From positions 1 to 64,000 of the forward strand of contig CADECP010000011.1 of the NCBI GenBank assembly GCA_902825875.1: DNA of 64,000 nucleotides, written 5' to 3'. Under the pieces are notes generated by a model. The model saw only the letters and a list, made by a program, of their open reading frames with translations. It had not been told where the DNA came from and ran no database searches. A program made the translations under genes and the position numbers. Origin of the DNA: an uncultured Acidobacteriota bacterium. GTDB taxonomy: Bacteria; Acidobacteriota; Blastocatellia; RBC074. Below, one piece after another: positions 19,837 to 29,696 of this stretch (its first letter is position 1; every line of letters starts with the position of its first letter).

Positions 19837-21614
19837 TTGGCGGCGGCACTGGAAATTTTCGGCTGCGGAAAGTTGTTCAAGTTCGTTTTCTCGTCTTTTT
19901 CGCTGGTTGGGTTGAAGCCGGGATAACTGATACGTTCGTGATAAACGTTGATGAGCGTGTTGATCAGTGTTTCGCGTATGACTGTCAGTTCGCGCATCGT
20001 AATGTCGCATTCGTCCAGTTGGCCGTCCGACACCACAGTGTCAACAATCTTTTTGACGATGGCGTTGATGTTTTCCGGTGTCTGTTCGTCCAGCGACCTG
20101 ACAGAGGCTTCTGCGCCATCGGCCAGCATCAAAATGACTGCTTCGCGGCTTTGAGGTTTGGGACCAGGATAACGAAAATCATCCACGTTGACGGTTTCGC
20201 CGCGCGCTTCGGCTTGAGATTTCGCCTTGTGATAGAAATAAGCCAGCACGCGCGTGCCGTGATGTTGCGGGATGAAATCAATAATTTGTGCTGGCAGATT
20301 GGCTTCGCGCGCCATTTCGATGCCTTGCGTGACATGGCTGGCGATGATGCGCGCGCTGGAAATCGGCGGGCGCGTATCGTGCGGATTCGGCCCGCCTTTT
20401 TGATTTTCGATATACATATTCGGCGCGGACAGTTTGCCTATGTCGTGATACAGGCAACCGGTTCGCGCCAACAGCGCATTTGCTCCGATGGCTTTGGCAG
20501 CGGCTTCTGCCAGCACGGCGACCATAAACGAATGGTGATTGGTTCCGGGAGTGCGAATCGCCAGTTGTTGCAACAAAGGATTGTCTGCGTTCGACAGTTC
20601 AAGCAGCTTCATGTCTGTCAAAATGTCGAACGCTGATTCATAAACCGGAATCACAAAGCTGGCAGCGCCCGCAGTCAAAACTGCTCCGACCAACGCGGCC
20701 AAAATTCCACCGATGGCTTTTTGCCAGGTCAGGCTCGGCTCAACAACCAGCAATGCCGCCAAGCCCATCAGTACGCTGGCGCAACCAACAGCCGAACTGG
20801 CGATGATGACCGCATTACGGGTTCTGTATCGTTGCACGCTGTAAATCGCCGTCACCGAACCGCCAATTGCAAACGCGACAAAAGTCATTCCACCGGGCGC
20901 GGAAAACCCAACCAGAATTGCGCTCATCAACCCGGCAACCAATGCCAATTGGCTGCCAATCAACAGCGACAACACCAACGCGCAAGTTGCAAACGGAATG
21001 GCAAAACCGAACTCGAATATGCTGCCGAACTGCATGGCTTCGGGGCGAGCGCCCAGCACGGAGGCTCCGAACATTCCCACACGTATCAAAAAGGTTTGCA
21101 CCATCAGCGCCGAACTGGCTACCCAAAAAGCCGTTCGCGGCCCTAGCCGCGAAGATTTGCTACTGACGGCTGATTTGTACAGCGCAAAAAACATCACTCC
21201 AACCAGCGCCAGCAATCCCAACAACCGTCTGGGATTTCTGTGTGCCAGTTGGTAATTGCGAATGGTTTGAATCAGCAGGAGTTTGTCGGCAGTGACTGTT
21301 TCTCCGGCGTGCAATAACAACGGACTGCGATTGATTTGCGCCAGTTCGGGTGCGCGTCTGGCTTCGAGCCGGGCGGTCAAATCAGCCGGAACGATGATAT
21401 TCGATTCCGCCACCTGACCGATTTGATAATCAGGCACAACCGTCAACGGAAAGTGCGAAGCAAAAAACGCAGTCAACGCCGCAAAAACAAACGAAGCGAA
21501 CAGAAAGCGATTCTTTTGGGGAATGTGGCGATAGTGAGTGGAAATCCATTGTGCCGCTGAACGCGGAAATCGCTGTAGGCGCATCAACCAGTAAAGTTGA
21601 CTCTTCTTTTTCAT
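19833..21614 (-). CDS. 7TM-HD membrane protein, PgpH/YqfF-like cyclic-dinucleotide phosphodiesterase
   Basis: The protein has 593 residues. One N-terminal helix (FLFASFVFAALTAFFASHF) is followed by a short extracellular 7TMR-HDED region containing AGETVTADKLLLIQ, about six further helices, and a C-terminal HD domain (about 355-520) with NHHSFMVAVLAE, the HD pair in LYHDIGKLSAP, and FIPQHHGT for the metal site. In Listeria PgpH this domain cleaves cyclic di-AMP. The family is usually ~700 residues; here the external domain is much reduced. Start MKKKSQ is chosen over the in-frame extension because it heads the first helix. It forms an operon with the P-loop kinase. The usual neighbours (phoH, ybeY) are absent. 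Confidence 0.85.
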   Translation of the reverse strand: MKKKSQLYWLMRLQRFPRSAAQWISTHYRHIPQKNRFLFASFVFAALTAFFASHFPLTVVPDYQIGQVAESNIIVPADLTARLEARRAPELAQINRSPLLLHAGETVTADKLLLIQTIRNYQLAHRNPRRLLGLLALVGVMFFALYKSAVSSKSSRLGPRTAFWVASSALMVQTFLIRVGMFGASVLGARPEAMQFGSIFEFGFAIPFATCALVLSLLIGSQLALVAGLMSAILVGFSAPGGMTFVAFAIGGSVTAIYSVQRYRTRNAVIIASSAVGCASVLMGLAALLVVEPSLTWQKAIGGILAALVGAVLTAGAASFVIPVYESAFDILTDMKLLELSNADNPLLQQLAIRTPGTNHHSFMVAVLAEAAAKAIGANALLARTGCLYHDIGKLSAPNMYIENQKGGPNPHDTRPPISSARIIASHVTQGIEMAREANLPAQIIDFIPQHHGTRVLAYFYHKAKSQAEARGETVNVDDFRYPGPKPQSREAVILMLADGAEASVRSLDEQTPENINAIVKKIVDTVVSDGQLDECDITMRELTVIRETLINTLINVYHERISYPGFNPTSEKDEKTNLNNFPQPKISSAAAK

Positions 21615-21908
21615 TGTTTTTTTCAGCGCCGAATCGGAAGTCAAAGGCTTGGCGCGTCCACGAAGGCGCGGATTATAGCACCGGCCTGCGCGAACAAAGC
21701 AAGGCCGAGCCACCTCAAATCCAAAACAAATCTTTTCTGGCAATCGTCTTGAACTTGTCATCAACAAGGCTTTTGTTTAGACTGCGCGCCGTCATCAATC
21801 CCCACTTCTTACAACTCTTAGGCTGTCAAAATAACTTTCGTCAGCCTGCCGTTCCGGGTGCTTTGAACCCATCATTTCAACTCGTTACTTTTCAAGGAGG
21901 ATTCTGTA

Positions 21909-22277
21909 ATGGCCAGTTTTGAAGAACTTCAAGCGAAATACCAGGCAGTTTTGGACAAAGGCCACGATGTCGGCCTGAGCGTCCAAAACGTCAACCTGGA
22001 AGGTGACAAAATTTTGATCCGCGGCACGGTTCCGGCGGAACACGGAAAAAATGTACTGTGGGATGTCATCAAAGGCATTGATGCCGGTGTTTCCGACGCC
22101 ATCATTGACATCAACGTCCAGCCCGGCAGCAGCTACACGGTTGTTTCCGGCGACACGCTGTCGAAAATTGCCAAACGCTTTTACGGCGACGCCAATCATT
22201 ATCACGCCATCGCCCAAGCCAGCGGCATTTCCAATCCCGATCACATCGAAGTTGGACAAGTGGTCACGCTGCCTTAA
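21909..22277 (+). CDS. BON-LysM domain protein (Kbp/YgaU-like)
   Basis: The 122-residue protein has a BON-like part at 1-68 (VQNVNLEGDKILIRGTVP) and a LysM domain at 72-121 (YTVVSGDTLSKIAKRFYGDA, ending IEVGQVVTLP). The same two-domain order is found in E. coli Kbp, a small cytoplasmic potassium-binding protein of about 149 residues. No signal peptide is present, consistent with a cytoplasmic Kbp-like role rather than peptidoglycan binding. A strong ribosome site, AAGGAGG, lies 9 bases upstream and a strong terminator follows, so it is a single-gene unit. Confidence 0.85.
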   Translation: MASFEELQAKYQAVLDKGHDVGLSVQNVNLEGDKILIRGTVPAEHGKNVLWDVIKGIDAGVSDAIIDINVQPGSSYTVVSGDTLSKIAKRFYGDANHYHAIAQASGISNPDHIEVGQVVTLP

Positions 22278-22300
22278 TTGACAATCACTTTTGTCGGCTA

Positions 22301-22353
22301 AAAACAAAAGCGCGCTGAGTTCGATCAAGTAACTCAGCGCGCTTTTGTTTTTA
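22301..22353. terminator. Strong bidirectional terminator
   Basis: A stem of about 21 bp (AAAACAAAAGCGCGCTGAGT and its complement at 22331-22351, loop about 9) has A and T tracts on both sides. It serves both the BON-LysM gene and the convergent deoxyhypusine-synthase-like gene. Confidence 0.95.
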
Positions 22354-22393
22354 TCGCCAAACGCCCGCTCTCTGGCGGTCGCTGTGCAGACTG

Positions 22394-23443
22394 TTACGGC
22401 ATGGAGATATTCAAATCCTTGCCGAAGTTGAACTGAATCCGTTTGCGCGTCCGCATGGCTTTCGACGCCGTTTGCGAAAGCGCCGTCACCAGCATCGGCA
22501 TGGCAATCGTCGCGTCGCAGCGAACCGTGACAGCCCGGTTGTTTTTTGACATCTTGCCGAACGATTGCGCCTGATCGAAATCAGCGCCCGAATATCCACC
22601 GTAATCCGCCGTGTCTGTCACCACTTGAACAGCGAACTTATGACCGCGAGAAGTGTTGTGCAACATCGCCGCCGCCGTTTCGCTTTGCTGAATGAAGGTT
22701 TTCGGAGTCCCGCCGCCAAACAGCACCACGCCGGTGGAGCGAGATTTGGAAACGATCTGCGCCATTTCCACCACGTCCTGAATCACGTCGAACTGGAACT
22801 GGTTTTTCTTTTCGATGCGACTCAAACCGATGGCCACTCCAAAGGCACTGTCGGTAATCGCCGGGCAGAAAATCGGCACGCGCGATTTGAAGGCCGAAGT
22901 CAGAATGCCGTCTTCGGTGGCAATCTCACTCAACTCGCGGCCAAGCAAATGTAGAAACTCGCGCGTCGAATACGGATGCGTGTTGTCGAGTTCTTTGGCA
23001 AATCCGCCAATCCATTCATACGCTTCGCGGAATTCTTCTTCTGAGGCAAACGTGTCGTAAATGCGGTCAACGCGCTCTTCCATCAATTCGCCGTCACTAA
23101 CTTTGGGATCGCCAATGTAATGATGACGGCCAAGCGTTTCGTGCAGGTCGTGAAAGATATTCGCCCCCGTCGCCACCAACACATCAATGCAACGGTTCTT
23201 AATCAAGTACGCGACCAGTCGCCGCATTCCTGCCGGAACCATTGCACCGCTCAAGCCCATAAACACAACCGCATTTTCCTGAAGCATCTGCAACCAGACC
23301 TGATGCGCCAGCGCCAGATTGCGCCCCTGGAAAGAAATCTTTTCCATCTTGTCCAGCAAGCCCGGAACGCTGCGATCTCGATCCACCTGTAACGGATCGG
23401 TTGGTTTGGTTAGATACTTCGCGCCTTTGATTCTTCGGATCAT
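22394..23443 (-). CDS. Deoxyhypusine synthase-like protein (possible homospermidine synthase)
   Basis: The 349-residue protein shows the deoxyhypusine synthase fold: NAVVFMGLSGAMVPAGMR for NAD binding, VLVATGANIFHDLHE, and the region SGADFDQAQSFGKMSKN, whose Lys297 matches the family's catalytic lysine. Bacteria do not make hypusine; known bacterial members transfer an aminobutyl group from spermidine or putrescine to make homospermidine or related polyamines. It lies 99 bases downstream of speA on the same strand, which supports a polyamine role. The frame extends to 23515, but that part is repeat sequence, so I start at MIRRIKG. Only a weak ribosome site is seen. Confidence 0.85.
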   Translation of the reverse strand: MIRRIKGAKYLTKPTDPLQVDRDRSVPGLLDKMEKISFQGRNLALAHQVWLQMLQENAVVFMGLSGAMVPAGMRRLVAYLIKNRCIDVLVATGANIFHDLHETLGRHHYIGDPKVSDGELMEERVDRIYDTFASEEEFREAYEWIGGFAKELDNTHPYSTREFLHLLGRELSEIATEDGILTSAFKSRVPIFCPAITDSAFGVAIGLSRIEKKNQFQFDVIQDVVEMAQIVSKSRSTGVVLFGGGTPKTFIQQSETAAAMLHNTSRGHKFAVQVVTDTADYGGYSGADFDQAQSFGKMSKNNRAVTVRCDATIAMPMLVTALSQTASKAMRTRKRIQFNFGKDLNISMP

Positions 23444-23479
23444 TGTTTTTTCCAGTTTGGCTGACTCGCTCAGGTTGCA

Positions 23480-23537
23480 GGTGTTGGGTTGTAGGTTGCA
23501 GCTAGAAACTGTCACCTGCTACCTATCACCTAACACC
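23480..23537. repeat. Inverted heptamer-type repeat between speA and the DHS-like gene
   Basis: GGTGTTGGGTTGTAGG... (23480-23501) pairs with 23516-23537 at 18 of 22 positions. The right arm runs in near 7-base units (CACCTGC, TACCTAT, CACCTAA). It starts right after the speA stop. Confidence 0.6.
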
Positions 23538-23541
23538 CAAA

Positions 23542-25449
<1,908 letters not shown>

Positions 25450-25643
25450 TTCTGACCGTTCGTAGACCTCCTCGTGGTGGATTAAAAAAAGAAGTCTTCG
25501 CCGGACTTAGTTCCGCTGTCGGGCACACTGCCACGCTGGTTAATAGCCCAAAGAAAAGAATCCAAAGGCCGTTTTCCAAGTCTAACTTGATGCGGATTCA
25601 GTAGTTGTCTAGCGAGAGCCGGAATGTAGCAGATAGGTCTCCC

Positions 25644-25676
25644 GGCTGTCAAAAACTATTTTCCGACAGCCCTTTT
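25644..25676. terminator. Possible weak terminator hairpin
   Basis: GGCTGTC (25644-25650) pairs with GACAGCC (25665-25671), followed on the plus strand by CTTTT. It lies between the nucleoside hydrolase end and the speA start. The orientation does not clearly fit the minus-strand genes. Confidence 0.3.
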
Positions 25677-25731
25677 GACCTTAAACCGAACAAAAAACTT
25701 AACTTAAAAGCCTTTTCACGGAATCTTTCCG

Positions 25732-26796
25732 TTAAAACTTCTGCTTCAAAAGTCTCGCCATCAAGTCTTCCTTGAATTCCGGCGCGGGCTGGAAGCAATA
25801 CTTCACCATTCGTTTGGAAGTGATTTCCCGCCCGGCCAGCAAGTATGGCTTTTCGCGCCGCTTCCCAGTTTTACGGGCGTCTCCTTCGGTTTGGGTGTCG
25901 TCCGGCAAAGTTTTGATTCCCGCAGGCAGGTCTTCGCATTGAATCATTTGCGGCGAAGTCACATACGCAATGGCCAACGTGTCGAACGGATTGAACCCAT
26001 CCAGCCGCAAATCGGTTTGCCATTGTTTCAGCCATTTGGCCGCTGCCGGGTACATCCACTGAGTCGCTTCGGTTCCGTCTTTCAATCTTTGCAAGTCGGC
26101 TTCGCGCAGCCAGACATGCGAAGACACTTCCCATGGAGCCAGCACGATTGGCGCAGGCGAATCCAGTAACGCCTGAAATCCCGGCGCATCCAATTCAAAA
26201 TTGAAGTCCCGAAAACCGCGCGGTTGGTCGGGACGCGATTTGAAACTTTGCCCGGGTCGGCGACCGGCAACGGCAATGATTTGTTCAATGTTAGCGACAA
26301 GCTCAGGATGTTTTTTGACCAGCGTCGCCACATTAGTCACAGGCCCCAAAGCGAAAATCGTCAGCTTTTCCTGTTTGGCTGCGGCTACTCGCAACGCTTC
26401 AGCCATTGCCTTGACCGCTTCTGTTTCTTCGCCAAGCTGTTCGGCTTTGGCCGCGCCCGGAAAGATCGGCAACTTCGCCGGGCCGAATCGGCGAACGATT
26501 TCCTGCCCGATTGGCCAGGCCATTTCAAACGGTGCGTTCCCGAACACCACTGTTACACCACGGATGTCCAGTTCAGGCGAATTGAACGCCTGAATCAACG
26601 CGAAACCGTCGTCTACTTCTTTGGCGCGTTCGCCTTCGGTCGTCACCGAAGGGTCAGTGTCTATCCAGATTGGCCAGACAGGCCGCAAAACATTTGGCGA
26701 AACAGTAGCCGTTGGTTTGGGGAGTGTTTCTTTGGCCTTTTCCGCGCACCCACTCATCACCACCAAACTCAAGATTGCTGCAATCAGTTTTTTCAT
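25732..26796 (-). CDS. Lipoprotein nucleoside hydrolase (IUNH family)
   Basis: The 354-residue protein is a predicted lipoprotein: signal MKKLIAAILSLVVMSGC with lipobox VMSGC. The enzyme family cuts the N-glycosidic bond of nucleosides. The first calcium-site motif is IDTDPS, separated by about 10 residues from EVDDGFAL; in classical members the two parts are joined as DTDPGxDDA, so this protein has an insertion. FALGPVTNVATLVKKHPEL and a distal FNPFDTLAIAY match the family core. The probable role is periplasmic nucleoside salvage. It stands alone, divergent from the receptor at 27073. Confidence 0.85.
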   Translation of the reverse strand: MKKLIAAILSLVVMSGCAEKAKETLPKPTATVSPNVLRPVWPIWIDTDPSVTTEGERAKEVDDGFALIQAFNSPELDIRGVTVVFGNAPFEMAWPIGQEIVRRFGPAKLPIFPGAAKAEQLGEETEAVKAMAEALRVAAAKQEKLTIFALGPVTNVATLVKKHPELVANIEQIIAVAGRRPGQSFKSRPDQPRGFRDFNFELDAPGFQALLDSPAPIVLAPWEVSSHVWLREADLQRLKDGTEATQWMYPAAAKWLKQWQTDLRLDGFNPFDTLAIAYVTSPQMIQCEDLPAGIKTLPDDTQTEGDARKTGKRREKPYLLAGREITSKRMVKYCFQPAPEFKEDLMARLLKQKF

Positions 26797-27072
26797 TTGT
26801 GAATTGTCCTCCGTCGCGCGCGGATTATAGCCAGTTCCGTCATTCTGGCTAGATCGGCCAGATCAACGGCGCTGGACGCAAAAAGTGAGCGACAGCCGTT
26901 CACCGTATGTTTTCCGCCGCTCACCGGCGAATACCGGCAATTCATTTATTTCCTGATGCGGGCTGTAACCAATCCCTCTTAATATCCATCTGTTTAACAC
27001 CAAGCTATCAAAATCCATTTAGCAACCAAATTTGCGCGGCTGAGCAAGCAGCCCGCGCACGAAGGAGATTTC

Positions 27073-29280
27073 ATGCAGATTCGTAAACACCTTGTTGCCC
27101 TGACGTTTTGTTTGTGCGCGCTGGCCATCGGCGGACTGGCGCAAAGTGGCGGCACGTTGCGCGGCAAAGTCACGCTGGCCAACAACGGCGACCCGGTTCA
27201 CAACGTCAAGGTCACAATCATTCAGTTGCGGCTTTCAACCGAAACCGCCGAAGACGGCAGTTATGAATTCAAAAACGTTCCGGCGGGCAAATACGACATC
27301 GCGGCTCACCTGGAACGCACTCCTGACGTCTTGTCCAAAGCCGAAATCAATGGCGGACAAACCACGACGGCAGATTTTGAAATCCGACTGGAAGCCGTCC
27401 GCGAACAGGTCACGGTCACCGCCACCGGTAACGAAGAAACCACTTTCAATTCGATTCAATCCGTCACGATCATTGGTTCGCTCGATCTGGCGAAGAAAAA
27501 CCCGATCAGTTTGGGCGAGGCTCTGGATCACGAACTCGGCGTGGCCAAACGCAGTTTCGGCCCGGGCAATTCGCGCCCGGTTGTTCGAGGCTTCGACGGC
27601 GACCGCGTGCTGGTGCTGCAAGAAGGCATTGGCATCGGCGGACTCGGCTTTCAATCCGGCGATCACGCCGAACCGATTGATCTGCTGTCGCAAGACCGCA
27701 TCGAAGTCGTCAAAGGTCCGGGCACGTTGTTGTACGGCAGCAACGCCATCGGCGGCGTGGTCAATGCCGTCAGTGGCCACGACGAAGCTCACAAAGGCGT
27801 GCGCGGTTATGTCACTGGAATTCTGGGTTCGACGAACGACCAGCACGGCGGCAGCGCCGGAATCGAATTCGGAACCGAACGCTGGCTGTTCTGGGCAAAC
27901 GGCGGCGGCCAACGCACCACCGATTACAATACGCCGATTGGCCCGATTCAAAATTCATTTTCGCGCTACGGCAACTGGTCAGGCGGTTTTGGTCGCTTCG
28001 GTGACAAAGGATTTTTGAGCCTGAGTTACACTGGCGACCGCCGCAATTACGGCATCCCTACCGAACCGGAACACGAAGGCGAAGAAGAAGAGGAAGAAGA
28101 AGGTCACGGCCACGAAATGGTTCGGTTGAATCCGCGCCGCGACAGTTTGCAAATCCGCGCCGGATTCCGCGATTTGGGATCGGCCATCAACAGCGGAAAC
28201 TTCACGCTGCAATACAACAATTACCGCCACGACGAAAGCGAACTGCCTAGTGAAGAAATCGGCACGCAATTCAAAAACAAAACTTTTCTTTATCGCGCAG
28301 TTTTCGACCAACGTCGCAGCGGACGCTATTCCGGCAGCTTCGGCTTTTCAGGCTTGCACCGTGATTTCAAATCCGTCGGCGAAGAAGCTCTGGCTCCGCC
28401 GACAACCCAAAACAACTTTGCGGCTTTCGGATTGCAAACGATTGATTTTGAAAAGTTCGCGTTTCAATTCGGCGGGCGAGTCGAACGCAACGGCTACAAC
28501 CCGAACGGCCTGCGCGATCGTTCGTTCACGGGCTTTTCCGGTTCGGCGGGCATCCGCGTGGGTTTGGGCGGAAACACCAACTTCGTAGCCAATTACACTC
28601 ACAGCTATCGCGCTCCGGCGCTTGAAGAGCTGTACAACAACGGCCCGCACGCCGGAAATTTGACCTTTGAAATTGGCGATGAAAATCTGGAACGCGAACG
28701 CGGCAACGGCATTGATCTCGGCTTGCGCCATAACAGTCGCCGCCTGCGCACCGAAGCGAATTTCTTCTATTACAAGATCAACGATTTCGTCTTTCTGGCT
28801 CCGACCGGCGCGATCGAAGACGGTTTGATCGAAGCCAATTACGCGCAAGGCGACAGCCGATTCACTGGCACGGAACTGCGCTTCGATGTCGGTTTGACGA
28901 ACAGCCTGTGGCTGCTGTCGAGCCTGGATTACGTCAATTCCGAATTGACCAACACCAGCACGCCGCTGCCGCGCATTCCGCCGCTGCGGGCGCGCGTGGG
29001 TTTTGAAGCCTTCGCCAAAGGCTTCCGCATCAACCCGGAAGTTGTGATGGCGCAGGATCAAAACCGCATCTTCACGACCGAAGAACGCACCGCCGGTTAC
29101 GCGACGGTGAACCTGAACGCCTCGTACACTTATACGCAAAAACATTACGCGCACATTTTTTCGGTGAACGCTTTCAACCTGAACGACAAACTGTTCCGCA
29201 ATCACCTGTCGTTCATCAAAGAGTTCGCGCCGGAAATCGGTCGTGGCGTTCGCGTGGTTTACACGCTGCGATTCTTCTAA
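27073..29280 (+). CDS. TonB-dependent receptor with His/Glu-rich loop, candidate zinc importer
   Basis: The 735-residue protein has a signal peptide ending near GGLAQ and a carboxypeptidase-regulatory domain at about 26-107. A classical plug at about 115-240 has SRPVVRGFDGDRVLVLQ and VVKGPGTLLYGSNAIGG, and a 22-strand-type barrel ends VVYTLRFF. Residues 334-348 form an acidic, histidine-bearing loop (HEGEEEEEEEGHGHE), and HDEAH occurs at 236-240. ZnuD-type zinc receptors carry comparable His-rich loops, so metal import is plausible; this is an inference. AAGGAGATTTC precedes the start. Unlike the four Oar-type receptors it is of standard receptor length. Confidence 0.9.
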   Translation: MQIRKHLVALTFCLCALAIGGLAQSGGTLRGKVTLANNGDPVHNVKVTIIQLRLSTETAEDGSYEFKNVPAGKYDIAAHLERTPDVLSKAEINGGQTTTADFEIRLEAVREQVTVTATGNEETTFNSIQSVTIIGSLDLAKKNPISLGEALDHELGVAKRSFGPGNSRPVVRGFDGDRVLVLQEGIGIGGLGFQSGDHAEPIDLLSQDRIEVVKGPGTLLYGSNAIGGVVNAVSGHDEAHKGVRGYVTGILGSTNDQHGGSAGIEFGTERWLFWANGGGQRTTDYNTPIGPIQNSFSRYGNWSGGFGRFGDKGFLSLSYTGDRRNYGIPTEPEHEGEEEEEEEGHGHEMVRLNPRRDSLQIRAGFRDLGSAINSGNFTLQYNNYRHDESELPSEEIGTQFKNKTFLYRAVFDQRRSGRYSGSFGFSGLHRDFKSVGEEALAPPTTQNNFAAFGLQTIDFEKFAFQFGGRVERNGYNPNGLRDRSFTGFSGSAGIRVGLGGNTNFVANYTHSYRAPALEELYNNGPHAGNLTFEIGDENLERERGNGIDLGLRHNSRRLRTEANFFYYKINDFVFLAPTGAIEDGLIEANYAQGDSRFTGTELRFDVGLTNSLWLLSSLDYVNSELTNTSTPLPRIPPLRARVGFEAFAKGFRINPEVVMAQDQNRIFTTEERTAGYATVNLNASYTYTQKHYAHIFSVNAFNLNDKLFRNHLSFIKEFAPEIGRGVRVVYTLRFF

Positions 29281-29310
29281 TTCGTGGACAGTGTTCTCCA
29301 AAACCGTTTC

Positions 29311-29352
29311 GAGCCGCAGCAGTTTTCATTCCTGCTGCGGCTCGTTTTTTTT
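29311..29352 (+). terminator. Rho-independent terminator after the receptor
   Basis: A perfect 12 bp stem (GAGCCGCAGCAG / CTGCTGCGGCTC, 9 base loop) is followed by G and eight T. Confidence 0.95.
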
Positions 29353-29373
29353 CTGATCAACGCGAAGAAAATC

Positions 29374-29592
29374 TTGTATCAATCATTGCTGAAGAAATTC
29401 GGAATTGCCGCGGCGATTGCCGACGCCGCCGGTGTGGGAATCGTGCTCATCAACAAACTCGCCGATCCGCGCGGCCATGAAGCCTTTGACCTGCTGAAAG
29501 CAAAATTCAAAGACGCCGCCGATACGATAGCCACCATCAGCCAATTCGAGGCGCAATTCAAACAAGCGACGACAAACCGCCCAAAGCCCTGA
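29374..29592 (+). CDS. Doubtful small ORF of unknown function
   Basis: About 72 residues if a TTG start is used; it reads like one hydrophobic helix (IAAAIADAAGVGIVLINKL) and one amphipathic helix. No ATG, no clear ribosome site, and it follows a terminator directly. It may be a gene remnant. I give it low weight. Confidence 0.25.
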   Translation: MYQSLLKKFGIAAAIADAAGVGIVLINKLADPRGHEAFDLLKAKFKDAADTIATISQFEAQFKQATTNRPKP

Positions 29593-29696
29593 CCGACAAG
29601 GATCGTTTGCCGTATGCGTGGTTTAGCCACATACGATTCGCTCGGCTTTCACGCTCTTTCAAGGTAGGTCGCTTTTCATTTGCCCTGGCAGTGAGG

